DNA of 57,361 nt from Candidatus Krumholzibacteriia bacterium (GTDB taxonomy: Bacteria > Krumholzibacteriota > Krumholzibacteriia > G020349025): NCBI GenBank assembly GCA_035649275.1, contig DASRJW010000088.1:1-57361 (forward strand). The letters are read 5' to 3'. Below are positions 1-10,167 of the stretch, piece after piece. The position numbers and the translations under genes were made by a program. A model generated the notes under the pieces. It was not told where the DNA came from. It saw only the letters and a program-made list of their open reading frames with translations, and ran no database searches. Position 1 is the first letter of the stretch, and every line of letters begins with the position of its first letter.

Positions 1-60
1 CTGGGACAGTTGGTGCAGCTCCGCCGCGCCCTCGAGGCGAAAGCGAGCCCGTCAGGCTAG
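1..60 (+). CDS. C-terminal end of an unidentified protein (partial)
   Basis: Reading frame 1 is open from the window edge for 19 codons and stops at TAG (58-60). The visible tail is short, basic and Ala/Leu-rich, consistent with the end of a helix. The body lies outside the window, so no function can be assigned. It converges on the ABC permease gene that ends at 111, leaving 50 bases between the two stops. Confidence 0.4.
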   Translation: MGQLVQLRRALEAKASPSG

Positions 61-110
61 CGTCCGTCCGGCACGTCCAGCCCGCGCCGGTCCCGTAGCA
101 CGACGCGACC

Positions 111-1430
111 CTAGCCCGCCCGCATCCAGCGCCAGAGCTCCCGCGGATTCGCCGGCTTGCCGTAGAGCAGGATGCCAACGCGGAAAACGCGGGCCGCGAG
201 ATAGGTGGCTCCCCAGCAAGAGAAGACCATGAGGACGAGGCTGGCGGCGATCTCCACCGGGCCCGGGGGCACGGCGCTCGCCAGCCGGTTCATCATCAGG
301 AAGGGGGTGAAGAAGGGGACGTAGGTGAGGACGCGGACCCACCACAGGTCCGGGTGCTGGCCGACGAAGAACATGAGGAACATGGGAATCATGAGGCAGA
401 TCCACACCGGCAGCATCAGATTCTGCGCTTCCTTGAGCTCCGTCACCGCCGAGCCGATGGCGGCGATGAAGGTGCTGTAGAAGGAGATCGTCACCATCAG
501 GTACACCAGGAACCAGGCGAACATCTCGTTCCGCACCAGGTGCTCCCAGCCCTGGCGGTGCACCATGTAGGCGCCGGCAACGGTCCAGAGGGCCATGAGG
601 GTGAGCGTCGCCGCCACGAGGCCGACGATCTTGCCCGCCATGAGCTCCCAGGGGCTGATGGAGCTGAGCAGCACTTCCACCAGACGGTTGGATTTTTCCT
701 CGATGGTGGAGGTGAGCAGCGACTGCGCCTGCGCCGAGATGCCGATGAGGAGCGCGTAGACGAAGATCATGGGGATGAACGACGCCGCCTCCCTGGAGGT
801 AGCGTCGCCGGTGCTACGACCCGAGACATCCACGTCGCGCTCGTCCAAGACCGGCGCCTGGATCGCCGCCAGGGTCGACTCGCTGACGCCGTGCCACACG
901 GTGCGGTCGAGGCGCACCAGCTCGCGCAAGTCGTTCGCCAGCGCCTTCTTCAAGTCCACGTTGGCGACGTTGCGCGTGTACCATTGCATCTTGCCGTCGC
1001 CGGCGACCAGATCGCCGCGCAGCACAGCGAAGCCTTCGAGCTCGCCATCCCGAGTGCGTCGGGAGAGCGAATCCAGCAGCGCCGGCGCCTCCGCGGCGCC
1101 GGGGCGCAGCACCGCCTCCAAACGCCAGCGTGCGGCACCCTCCCAGCTCTTCTCCAGCCGCCGGCCGAGATCGCTCCCGGGCGGCGTGCCCTCGAAACGG
1201 CCGGCTTCGGGCCGCTCGAGGCCGGGGAGCGCGGGCGGCGGCGCCGGTGTGCTCAGATCCACGATCGCAAAGGGCTTGCCCGCCTTGCGTGCCGCCTTCT
1301 CCATCACGTGGTTCAACCCGACGGCGAAGGCAATGAGGACGGGCGTCAGCAGCACGCCGAGAATGAAGCTGCGCGTGCGCACGTGGGAGAGATACTCCCG
1401 GCGCGCCACTAGAAGGATGTTGCGGCTCAT
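111..1430 (-). CDS. ABC-2 type transporter permease (NatB-like)
   Basis: A 439-residue integral membrane subunit of an ABC exporter. The N-terminus has a basic stretch followed by one membrane segment (about residues 20-42). A long extracytoplasmic domain follows (about 45-215), then a cluster of five or so hydrophobic helices to the end. The motif EEKSNRLVEVLLSS near residue 245 is typical of the NatB/ABC-2 family (Na+ or drug efflux, or export of unknown substrates). Its ATG overlaps the stop of the upstream ATPase gene by 4 bases, so the two form one translationally coupled unit. The substrate cannot be read from sequence. NatAB sodium export is the closest family precedent but is not proven. 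Confidence 0.88.
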   Translation of the reverse strand: MSRNILLVARREYLSHVRTRSFILGVLLTPVLIAFAVGLNHVMEKAARKAGKPFAIVDLSTPAPPPALPGLERPEAGRFEGTPPGSDLGRRLEKSWEGAARWRLEAVLRPGAAEAPALLDSLSRRTRDGELEGFAVLRGDLVAGDGKMQWYTRNVANVDLKKALANDLRELVRLDRTVWHGVSESTLAAIQAPVLDERDVDVSGRSTGDATSREAASFIPMIFVYALLIGISAQAQSLLTSTIEEKSNRLVEVLLSSISPWELMAGKIVGLVAATLTLMALWTVAGAYMVHRQGWEHLVRNEMFAWFLVYLMVTISFYSTFIAAIGSAVTELKEAQNLMLPVWICLMIPMFLMFFVGQHPDLWWVRVLTYVPFFTPFLMMNRLASAVPPGPVEIAASLVLMVFSCWGATYLAARVFRVGILLYGKPANPRELWRWMRAG

Positions 1431-2371
1431 CCGCCCACCCTTTCCCGGCTCGTGCCGACCAGCCCCTCGACATCGCCGCCGCCGTCACGCACGGTGCGCA
1501 CGAAGATCTCGTGCAGCGTCGGCTGGCGCAGCTCGAAGCGCAGCACCTGCAGGCGCTCCGCCATCCGGCGCAGTAGCGCCGAGGGCTCGGCCCCCGGCCG
1601 CAAGCTGATCTCGCTGTATTGGCCGTAGTCGTTGACGCGGAGCACGTCCGCATCGCGTTGCAGGAAGCCGCCCTCGCCGCGGTATTCCACCAGCGCCACC
1701 TGGTCGCGGCCGGTGCGCACCTCGTCGAGGCTGCCGTCCAGCACCTTGCGCCCCGCCAGGATCATGAAGATGCGGTCGCAGAGCTTCTCGGCCTCGTCCA
1801 TCTGGTGGGTGGAGAACACCACCGTGCGGCCCCGGCGCTTGAGATCGAGGATCACGTCACGGACGAACTCGAGGTTGACCGGATCGAGACCGGAGAAGGG
1901 CTCGTCGAGCACCACCAACTCAGGATCGTGCAGCATCGTGGCGATGAAGCCCACCTTCTGCTGCATGCCCTTGGAGAGGTCGCGGACGAAGCGCCGGCCC
2001 CAGGCCTCGAGGCCGAAGCGCTGCAGCCAGTCCTGGGCGCGCCGCCGCCCTTCGCGCTCCGGCAGCCCCTTCAAGGCGGCGAAGAAGACGAGCATCTCCA
2101 GCACCCGCATCTTGCGGTAGAGCCCGCGTTCTTCCGGGAGGTAGCCAATGCGTTTCTTGAGGGGTTCGCTCATGCGCTCGCCGAGCACGTGGATGGTGCC
2201 CGAGTCGGGAGCGAAGATGTTCATCACCATGCGCAGCGTGGTGGTCTTGCCAGCGCCGTTGGGGCCGAGAAACCCCTGCACGCACCCCGCGGGGACGGTG
2301 AGCGTCAGGTCATCGACGGCGGTGAAAGTCCCGAAGCGCTTGCTCACCTGCCGAATGTCGATGGCAGGCAT
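1427..2371 (-). CDS. ABC transporter ATP-binding protein (NatA-like)
   Basis: A 314-residue cytoplasmic nucleotide-binding subunit with a complete motif set: Walker A GPNGAGKT (36-43), signature LSKGM (132-136), Walker B VVLDEP (153-158), D-loop GLDP and H-loop His189. The C-terminal 90 residues form the accessory domain common in ABC-2 drug/sodium exporters. The ATG at 2371 is preceded by GGAGG at a 4-base spacing, which fixes the start. It is coupled to the permease downstream (4-base overlap). The 74-base gap to the acidic gene upstream would allow cotranscription, but no promoter was recognised there. Confidence 0.92.
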   Translation of the reverse strand: MPAIDIRQVSKRFGTFTAVDDLTLTVPAGCVQGFLGPNGAGKTTTLRMVMNIFAPDSGTIHVLGERMSEPLKKRIGYLPEERGLYRKMRVLEMLVFFAALKGLPEREGRRRAQDWLQRFGLEAWGRRFVRDLSKGMQQKVGFIATMLHDPELVVLDEPFSGLDPVNLEFVRDVILDLKRRGRTVVFSTHQMDEAEKLCDRIFMILAGRKVLDGSLDEVRTGRDQVALVEYRGEGGFLQRDADVLRVNDYGQYSEISLRPGAEPSALLRRMAERLQVLRFELRQPTLHEIFVRTVRDGGGDVEGLVGTSRERVGG

Positions 2372-2445
2372 ACCGCCTCCGGGAATGACGCGTCAGCACA
2401 GCCGCGCCGCGCGGAACTGCCTGTCTGTCTAGGTGGACTCAGATT

Positions 2446-2664
2446 TCAGTATTCTTCTTCGTCGTGGTGCTTCTTGCGTTCGCTGGTTTCTTCAGCTTCT
2501 TCGTAATCGTCGTACTCGTCGTATTCCTCGTCGTCGAAGTCGGCATCGTCATCGTCCTCATCCTCGTCGTCATCGAAGTCATCGTCTTCCCACTCGTCTT
2601 CGGTGGCGAGTCGTGGACGCTCTGCATTCCATCCGGACTCCTGATCGCGGAGTTCGGGGCTCAT
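2446..2664 (-). CDS. Extremely acidic 72-residue protein
   Basis: Unknown function. The start is chosen at the ATG at 2664 because it follows an excellent ribosome site, GGGAGGAGG, 6 bases upstream. 39 of 72 residues are Asp or Glu, concentrated after residue 22 in runs broken by Tyr, Phe and Trp. A short basic patch (RKKHH) precedes the acidic C-terminus. Such composition predicts disorder and binding to cations or basic proteins. The coding DNA is a near-microsatellite of GAY/GAR codons. It lies between boxB and the ABC pair on the same strand, 164 bases after boxB. The longer reading frame upstream of this ATG is not supported. Confidence 0.7.
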   Translation of the reverse strand: MSPELRDQESGWNAERPRLATEDEWEDDDFDDDEDEDDDDADFDDEEYDEYDDYEEAEETSERKKHHDEEEY

Positions 2665-2828
2665 GTCGATCCTCCTCCCATAGAGCACGAATCCCAGCAG
2701 GCCATGCCGGCTGCGGATCGGTATGTTGCAGATTCGCCCCCGGGGACGCAAGGGTCCGCTAGCCCCCCCTGGGGGTGGCCCGTTGGGGTCCGGTGCCCGG
2801 CCTGGGGCCGGCTCAGAAGACCGCTCGG

Positions 2829-4231
2829 TCAGAGCCGGACGTACTCGAAGTCGAAGGGCTTGCCGTGGATCCCCTTGGGCGGGGGAGCCACCCACTGGGA
2901 GATCTTGCCGCGCTCGTGCACGGGGCGCATGAGGCTGGCCACGTACTCGAGGTCGGCGGCCGAGGGCAGCCAGGTCTCGCGCCGGGCCTCCCATTCCGCC
3001 GCCGTGAGGGGGTCGCCCTCGGGGCTGTAGTGATGGCCGGCATAGAGGCCCACGTGGCGGTGGAAGCGCCGGCTGGGGAGGCGGAAGCGGTAGTCCAAGC
3101 CCGCCTTCTCGAGGCTCACATTCCAGCGATCCACGCCGCGCTGGCAGTCGTCGATGTAGCGGTCACGGAGGATCTCGTTCATCGCGTTCCGGAGCGGCAC
3201 GTCCTGTTCGCGCAAGCGTTCGCCGTCGGGCACCGACATGCGGTAGGTCCCGTCCAGGGCCCGGTGGTCCTCCTCCAGCTCCTCCTGGTAGCGGCCCTTG
3301 AGACCGCTGGCGAAGTAATCGGCGGCGTTGGTGGAAATCTCGCCACCGAAGAGGTCCGCTGACAGGGAATACCAGAGGTGGATGTATTTCTGGATCGTCT
3401 CCAGATCGATCCCCCCCTGGGCGCGGACGTCCCCGTTCGGGTCCTGGCGCAGCAGCTCCGCCGAGCGTTGCACCACGCGGCGGACGCCGGTCTCGCCGAC
3501 GAACATGTGGTGCGCTTCCTCGGTGAGCATGAAGCGCGTCGTCCGCGCCAGCGGCTCGAAGCCGCTCTCCGCCAGCGCCAGCAGCTGGTACTTGCCGTCC
3601 CGGTCGGTGAACATGGTGAACATGTAGAAGGAGAGCCAATCACGGATGGGCGCATTGAAGGCGCCGAGGATGCGCGGCTTGTCGGGGTTGCCGCTGCGGC
3701 GTTCCAGGAGCGCGTCGGCCTCCTCGCGGCCGTCGCGGCCGAAGTAGCGCTGCAGCAGGTACACCATCGCCCACAGGTGCCGGCCTTCCTCGACATTGAC
3801 TTGGAAGAGATTGCGCAGGTCGTAGAGGCTGGGCGCCGTGCTCCCGAGCTGGCGCTGCTGCTCGACGCTGGCGGGCTCGGTGTCGCCCTGGGTGACGATG
3901 AGACGGCGCAGGTAGCCGCGGAGCTCCCCCGGCACCTCCTGCCACGCCGGTTGCCCGGCGAAATCGCCGAAGCCGATGCGACGCTCGCCCTCCTGTTCGG
4001 CCAGGAAGATCCCCCAGCGGTAGTCCGGCATCTTGACGTGATCGAAGTGTGCCCAGCCCTTGGCGTCCACGGCGATGGCGGTGCGCAGGTAGACCTCCTG
4101 CCCCTGGAAGCCCTCGGGGCCCATCTCCAGCCACCAGCGCTGGAAGTCCGGCAGCCACTTCTCCAGCGCCCGCTGCAGCTTCGGATCTTCCGACAGGTTG
4201 ACGTTGTTCGGGATCTTGGCGTGCGAGTCCA

Positions 4232-4235
<4 letters not shown>
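2829..4235 (-). CDS. boxB: Benzoyl-CoA 2,3-epoxidase, oxygenase subunit BoxB
   Basis: A 468-residue non-haem diiron oxygenase that, with the reductase BoxA, converts benzoyl-CoA to its 2,3-epoxide using O2 and NADPH. The metal-ligand pattern is intact: E120, E150 with H153 (EEGRH), D211, and E240 with H243 (EEAHH). This numbering agrees with the ligand positions I recall for the Azoarcus evansii enzyme. Length matches the family (about 470). The start is the ATG at 4235, which overlaps the boxC stop as ATGA and implies coupled expression; the next Met, at 4232, is the alternative. It is second in the boxC-boxB unit. No BoxA reductase is in the window, so electrons must come from a protein encoded elsewhere. 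Confidence 0.95.
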
Positions 4236-5860
<1,625 letters not shown>

Positions 5861-5928
5861 CGTTTCTCCAGGCACCCCGAGGCTCGCGAGGTCGGCGAGG
5901 ACCTTAGGAGCGGCGGGAACGAAGCTGC

Positions 5929-5957
5929 ATCATACTGCAAACATGCCTCGGTTGCAT
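5929..5957 (-). promoter_or_regulatory. boxC promoter
   Basis: On the minus strand TATGAT (5934-5929, five of six matches to the -10 consensus) lies inside the left TGCA pair. The hexamer 17 bases upstream, ATGCAA (5957-5952), is a poor -35 that overlaps the central TGCA. Transcription would start near 5922, giving a leader of about 60 bases before boxC. Confidence 0.5.
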
Positions 5958-5980
5958 GGGCGTCGATGCTGCAATATAAT
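5952..5980 (+). promoter_or_regulatory. boxR promoter, probably giving a leaderless mRNA
   Basis: TTGCAT (5952-5957) and a consensus TATAAT (5975-5980) are separated by exactly 17 bases. The boxR ATG begins 8 bases after the -10, about where transcription would start. There is no ribosome site upstream of that ATG. Both hexamers overlap TGCA elements, predicting autoregulation. Confidence 0.65.
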
Positions 5981-5987
5981 GCAACGC

Positions 5988-6932
5988 ATGAGCTCGCATG
6001 CGACCCCGCCGCCGACAGACCAGGATCTTCTCGGCAGCCTTGGCCGGAAGGTACGGCAGGCGCGCGAGGCCCGCGGCGAGAGCCGCCGGCAGCTCGCCGC
6101 GCGGGCCCAGCTCTCGGAGCGCTATCTCGCCGCTCTCGAGGCCGGCAAGGGCAACATCTCCATCCTGCGCCTGCGCAACCTCCTCCTGGCCCTCGGCCTG
6201 CAATGGGCAGAGGTCCTGAACGGCGACGGCGTGGCAGCACCGGGAGCGCCGGAGCAGCGCCGCGACGCACTGCGGCGCGCCGTTCTCGCGCGCCTCGAAG
6301 AGCGCTCGGCGGAGGAGATGCGGGAAGTGCAGGCGTGGCTGGCCTCGCGCTTCCCCGGCGCACGACCCGTGGTGGCGCTTCTCGGCCTGCGCGGTGCGGG
6401 TAAGAGCAGCGTCGGCCGGCGTCTGGCGCGGCGGCTGCGGGTCGGTTTCTTCGAGCTCGACGACCTGGTGGAGGAGGCGGCAGGTCTGCGACTCGAACAG
6501 GTCTTCGATCTCCTCGGCCCGGCTCGCTATCGGGAGTTGGAGTTCGAGGCGCTGCGGCGCTTTCTCCGCCGCCGGGAAGGTGGTGTCCTCGCCACCGGGG
6601 GCGGCATCGTGACCGCGCCTTCGACCTTCGCGCTCCTTCGCCAGCGCTGCCTCACCGTCTGGCTGCGCGCGACACCGGAGGAGCATTGGGAGCGCGTGGT
6701 GCGACAGGGGGACCGTCGACCCATGCAAGGGAAGCCGGCTGCCATGCAGGAACTGCGGGCTCTGCTGGCGGCAAGAGAGCCCCTCTATGCCCAGGCGCAG
6801 ATCACCTGCGACACCCGCGGTGTGGGAATCGAGGCGGCGACGCGGCGTCTGGCCGGCACGCTGGGTCCCGTACCGCGAGGGTGGGCCCGTAGGCAAAGAC
6901 CCGTGTCACGGCAGCTCGCGCGGTCGAAATAG
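5988..6932 (+). CDS. boxR: Benzoyl-CoA-responsive regulator BoxR (XRE HTH plus shikimate-kinase-like domain)
   Basis: A 314-residue repressor-type protein. Residues about 15-75 are an XRE/Cro helix-turn-helix (ending in the LEAGKGN turn). After a linker, residues about 127-300 form a shikimate-kinase-like domain with P-loop GLRGAGKS (133-140), an ELDD acidic motif near 156 and a GGG loop. In BoxR and BzdR this kinase-like fold has become the benzoyl-CoA sensor. The start at 5988 is preferred: upstream in-frame starts at 5943 and 5979 lie within the operator and promoter. It diverges from boxC, and the TATAAT just before it suggests leaderless, autoregulated expression. Confidence 0.9.
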   Translation: MSSHATPPPTDQDLLGSLGRKVRQAREARGESRRQLAARAQLSERYLAALEAGKGNISILRLRNLLLALGLQWAEVLNGDGVAAPGAPEQRRDALRRAVLARLEERSAEEMREVQAWLASRFPGARPVVALLGLRGAGKSSVGRRLARRLRVGFFELDDLVEEAAGLRLEQVFDLLGPARYRELEFEALRRFLRRREGGVLATGGGIVTAPSTFALLRQRCLTVWLRATPEEHWERVVRQGDRRPMQGKPAAMQELRALLAAREPLYAQAQITCDTRGVGIEAATRRLAGTLGPVPRGWARRQRPVSRQLARSK

Positions 6933-6939
6933 GCCTCCT

Positions 6940-6945
6940 TATAAT
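6940..6945 (+). promoter_or_regulatory. Isolated TATAAT upstream of the AI-2E-family gene
   Basis: A perfect -10 hexamer stands 115 bases before the permease ATG, in an otherwise GC-rich gap. No convincing -35 is found 16-18 bases upstream, so its activity is uncertain. It is the only promoter-like signal seen for the permease-glnS pair. Confidence 0.3.
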
Positions 6946-7059
6946 GATCTAGAAGCATCGACTTCAGGCTTTACTCGAAGTGCGCCTCCGGGCCACCCCG
7001 AGCGTGCCTCCGGGGATCCAGCATTGGAACCCCGTCCGCGGCGCTGTTACTGTCGGGGG

Positions 7060-8178
7060 ATGGAGAAGGACCGCTTCCAGAAGGCATTCGTCGTCCTCCT
7101 GGTTCTGGGGATCTCGACCGCCATCGTCCTGATGCTGCGGCCGTTTCTCCTCACGATCCTCATGGCCGCCATCATGGCCGGGGTGGTGCAGCCGCTCCAC
7201 CGCTTCCTCCTACGGCTCTTCCGCGCCCGCACCGGCCTGGCCTCGATGGCGACGCTGCTGGTCTTCCTCTCCGTGGTTCTGCTGCCGTTGCTGAGCGTCC
7301 TGGGGCTCGTTGCGACCCAGGCTTACGAGGTGAGCCAGAAAGCGGTGGATTGGGTGCAAGGAGTGCGAGCCGGGACGGTGAGCCTGGATTTCCTGCGCAA
7401 GCTGCCTTTTGCGGCGCAGGTCGAAGCCAACTCCCAGGAGCTGGCGGCGCGTAGCAGCCAGGTCCTGGCAGGAGCGAGCCGCATCGTCGTCTCCAAGCTC
7501 TCGAGCCTCACGGTCGGGACGGTGCAGTTCGTTTTCCAACTTGTGGTTTTCCTCTATTCCCTCTTCTTCTTTCTCAAGGACGGCGCCGGTGTCCTGAAGC
7601 GGATCCTCTATTACCTCCCCTTGAGCGACCGCGACGAGCAGGTCATGCTGGGCAAGTTCGTTTCCGTCGGCAAGGCGATGTTGAAGGGCACCTTCGTCAT
7701 CGCCCTCCTGCAGGGGACGCTCATCGGTCTCACCCTGGCGCTCCTCGGCATCCAGGGGGCGCTTTTCTGGGGGACGCTGGCTGTGGTGGGCGCCATGATC
7801 CCCGGTGTCGGAACGGCCTTCGTCTGGATCCCTGCCGCCATCTACTTGTTCGCCACCCATCACACCGGTCGCGGTCTGGTGCTCGTCGTCATCGGCGCCG
7901 GAGTCGTCGGGACGCTGGACAACTTTCTCCGCCCGCGTCTCGTCGGGCGGGACACGCAGATGCACGATCTCCTCATCTTCTTCGGCACACTCGGCGGCCT
8001 CTTCCTCTTCGGCTTGGCCGGGCTTCTGGTAGGCCCGATCCTGATGGCGCTCTTCGTCACCATCTGGGATATCTACGGCGAGGTGTTCCGGGACTCCCTG
8101 CCGCTGCACCGTGGCTCGAAGGCAGAGATGCCGCCTCTCGTTCCGGAGCCACCACCCCCCGAGGAGGGCCGCGCATGA
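7060..8178 (+). CDS. AI-2E family (PerM/UPF0118) transporter
   Basis: A 372-residue polytopic membrane protein. Two N-terminal helices (about 8-45) are followed by one at about 60-85, a soluble stretch rich in Gln and Ser (about 85-150), and at least four more helices. The pattern and a conserved Pro-Gly segment (IPGVGTAFVWIP) fit the AI-2E/PerM family. Members export autoinducer-2 or act as Na+/H+ antiporters, and the role here cannot be chosen from sequence. The ATG at 7060 lies behind a run of five G. Its stop overlaps the start of glnS (ATGA). Confidence 0.85.
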   Translation: MEKDRFQKAFVVLLVLGISTAIVLMLRPFLLTILMAAIMAGVVQPLHRFLLRLFRARTGLASMATLLVFLSVVLLPLLSVLGLVATQAYEVSQKAVDWVQGVRAGTVSLDFLRKLPFAAQVEANSQELAARSSQVLAGASRIVVSKLSSLTVGTVQFVFQLVVFLYSLFFFLKDGAGVLKRILYYLPLSDRDEQVMLGKFVSVGKAMLKGTFVIALLQGTLIGLTLALLGIQGALFWGTLAVVGAMIPGVGTAFVWIPAAIYLFATHHTGRGLVLVVIGAGVVGTLDNFLRPRLVGRDTQMHDLLIFFGTLGGLFLFGLAGLLVGPILMALFVTIWDIYGEVFRDSLPLHRGSKAEMPPLVPEPPPPEEGRA

Positions 8179-10010
8179 CCCGCCCCGAGACCAAGCCGTC
8201 CGGGACGAGGCCCGCCGGAAGCGAGCCGGCGGAGACGAAGTCGTCCGGGACGAAGCGCTCCGGAACCGAACCGGCGGAGACGAAGTCGGAGACCAAGCAC
8301 GCGCCTGGCCTCGCCCCCGACGCCGAAGCGCCGGACTTCATCCGCGCCATCGTCCGCGCCGATGTGGCCGCCGGCAAGCACGGGGGGAGCGTCGTCACGC
8401 GTTTCCCGCCGGAGCCGAACGGCTACTTGCACATCGGCCACGCCAAGTCCATTTGCCTCAACTTCGGCCTCGCCGATGAGTTCGGCGGCCGCTGCCATCT
8501 GCGCTTCGACGACACCAACCCGCTCAAGGAGGACCCCGAGTATGTCGACGCCATCCAGCGCGACGTGCACTGGCTCGGCTTCGACTGGGGTAAGCACCTG
8601 TACCACGCTTCGGACTACTACGAGACGATGTACCGCTATGCCGTGCAGTTGGTGCAGGAAGAGAAAGCCTACGTGGACAGCTCCAGCGAGGAGGAGATCC
8701 GCCGCGACCGCGGCACCGTCACCGAGTCGGGGCGGGAGAGCCGAGACCGTGAACGTCCTATGGCGGAGAGTCTGGAGCTCCTGGAGGGCATGCGGCGCGG
8801 TGATTTCCCCGACGGCGCCTACGTGCTCCGCGCCAAGATCGACATGGCGTCTCCCAATATGAAGATGCGGGACCCTCTCATCTATCGTATCCGGCGCGCG
8901 GCGCACCATCGCACCGGGAGCGCCTGGAACATCTATCCCATGTACGATTTCGCCCACTGCCTCTCGGATTCCGTCGAGGGCGTGACCCACTCGCTTTGCA
9001 CCCTGGAGTTCGAGAACAACCGCGAGCTCTACGACTGGTTCCTGGAGGCGGTGCGGGTGCCGCATCGGCCGCAGCAGATCGAGTTCGCCCGTCTCAACCT
9101 GAGCCATACGGTGATGAGCAAGCGCTTCCTCCTCGGCCTGGTGCAAAAGGGCGTGGTGCGCGGCTGGGACGATCCGCGCCTGCCGACGCTCGCGGGTCTG
9201 CGGCGGCGTGGTTACCTCCCCGAGTCCATCCGGGCCTTCTGCGAGCGCGTCGGCATCGCCAAGCGCAACAACTTGGTGGACCTGACGCTCCTGGAATACC
9301 ACCTGCGGGAGGACCTCAACCGCCTCGCCCAGCGCGTCATGGCAGTGCTCCGGCCGCTCCGTGTCGTGCTGGAGAACTACCCGGAGGACCGCTTCGAGGC
9401 GGTCGACGCCGACAACAACCCGGGAGTTCCGGAGGCGGGAACACGCCAGCTACGCTTCGGGCGCGTGCTCTACATCGAACGCGACGATTTCCGCCTGGAG
9501 CCGCCGCCCAAGTTCTACCGGCTGGCCCCGGGGCGGGAGGTGCGCCTCAAGCACGCTTACTTCATCCGCTGCGAGCGCGCCGTCCAGGACCCGCAGAGCG
9601 GCGAGATCGTCGAGTTGCGCTGCACCTACGATCCGGCCACCAAGAGCGGTGCGGCCACCGACCGGCGCGTGCAGGGCACGGTGCATTGGGTGGAGGCGGC
9701 GAGCGCCCTGGACGCGGAGGTGCGGCTCTACGAGACGCTCTTCACCGTCCCCGACCCGATGGCGGCGAGCGGCGAAGAGGGCCTGGAAGGATTGCTCAAC
9801 CCGGAGTCCCTCGTCACGCAGAGGGGCTGCAAGGTCGAGGCGTCGTTGGCGGCCGCCGCGCCGGGGAAGAGCTTCCAGTTCCTGCGCCAGGGCTACTTCG
9901 TCGTCGATCCCGACTCGCGGCCCGGGCAGCTCGTGTTCAACCGCACCGTGGGTTTGAAGGACTCGTGGGCCAAGATCGAGAAGAAGCAACAAGTTCGAGA
10001 GGGAGGTTGA
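8175..10010 (+). CDS. glnS: Glutaminyl-tRNA synthetase with a repetitive N-terminal extension
   Basis: A 611-residue class Ic synthetase charging tRNA-Gln in the cytoplasm. The HIGH motif (YLHIGHAKS, about residue 88), the VMSKR version of KMSKS (about 315) and the C-terminal anticodon-binding beta-barrels are present. The first 41 residues are unusual: two near-identical 15-residue repeats rich in Thr, Lys, Ser, Gly, Pro and Glu. Without this extension the length is typical for bacterial GlnRS (about 550-570). Having GlnRS implies direct Gln-tRNA charging rather than sole reliance on GatCAB. The start overlaps the permease stop, so the pair is coupled. Confidence 0.97.
   Translation: MTRPETKPSGTRPAGSEPAETKSSGTKRSGTEPAETKSETKHAPGLAPDAEAPDFIRAIVRADVAAGKHGGSVVTRFPPEPNGYLHIGHAKSICLNFGLADEFGGRCHLRFDDTNPLKEDPEYVDAIQRDVHWLGFDWGKHLYHASDYYETMYRYAVQLVQEEKAYVDSSSEEEIRRDRGTVTESGRESRDRERPMAESLELLEGMRRGDFPDGAYVLRAKIDMASPNMKMRDPLIYRIRRAAHHRTGSAWNIYPMYDFAHCLSDSVEGVTHSLCTLEFENNRELYDWFLEAVRVPHRPQQIEFARLNLSHTVMSKRFLLGLVQKGVVRGWDDPRLPTLAGLRRRGYLPESIRAFCERVGIAKRNNLVDLTLLEYHLREDLNRLAQRVMAVLRPLRVVLENYPEDRFEAVDADNNPGVPEAGTRQLRFGRVLYIERDDFRLEPPPKFYRLAPGREVRLKHAYFIRCERAVQDPQSGEIVELRCTYDPATKSGAATDRRVQGTVHWVEAASALDAEVRLYETLFTVPDPMAASGEEGLEGLLNPESLVTQRGCKVEASLAAAAPGKSFQFLRQGYFVVDPDSRPGQLVFNRTVGLKDSWAKIEKKQQVREGG
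8190..8279 (+). repeat. Two 45-bp tandem repeats in the 5' end of glnS
   Basis: Units 8190-8234 and 8235-8279 encode TKPSGTRPAGSEPAE and TKSSGTKRSGTEPAE, followed by a partial third unit (TKSETK). The repeat length is a multiple of three, so copy-number change would keep the frame. Confidence 0.85.
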
Positions 10011-10167
10011 GAAGTCGGGCGAGAGTCGCGGGCCGATCGGCGTGACGCCTTGCAATCGCGCTCGCCGGTCCGCGCGGCGCAAAAGGCGCGCTGGTGCCCC
10101 AGGGCGTTTCGGCGTGTCCCTTGCAGACCGAGCGACTCGAGCCAGGACCAGGGAGTGAAGGGAGGCC

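Larger units (their letters stand above)
5926..5983. promoter_or_regulatory. Mirror-symmetric TGCA operator between boxC and boxR
   Basis: Five TGCA tetramers start at 5926, 5936, 5953, 5970 and 5980, so the start-to-start distances are 10, 17, 17 and 10. The outer pairs are each TGCA-N6-TGCA. The left pair read on the minus strand (TGCAGTATGATGCA) matches the right pair (TGCAATATAATGCA) at 12 of 14 bases. BzdR/BoxR regulators are known to bind TGCA repeats, and BoxR responds to benzoyl-CoA. Each outer pair also contains a -10-like hexamer for one of the divergent genes, so binding should occlude RNA polymerase on both sides. Confidence 0.75.

Noticed and set aside
2665-2994. N-terminal extension of the acidic protein to 182 residues
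   Set aside because: The extension is Pro/Arg-rich shadow sequence overlapping the boxB end. The internal ATG at 2664 has a near-perfect ribosome site.
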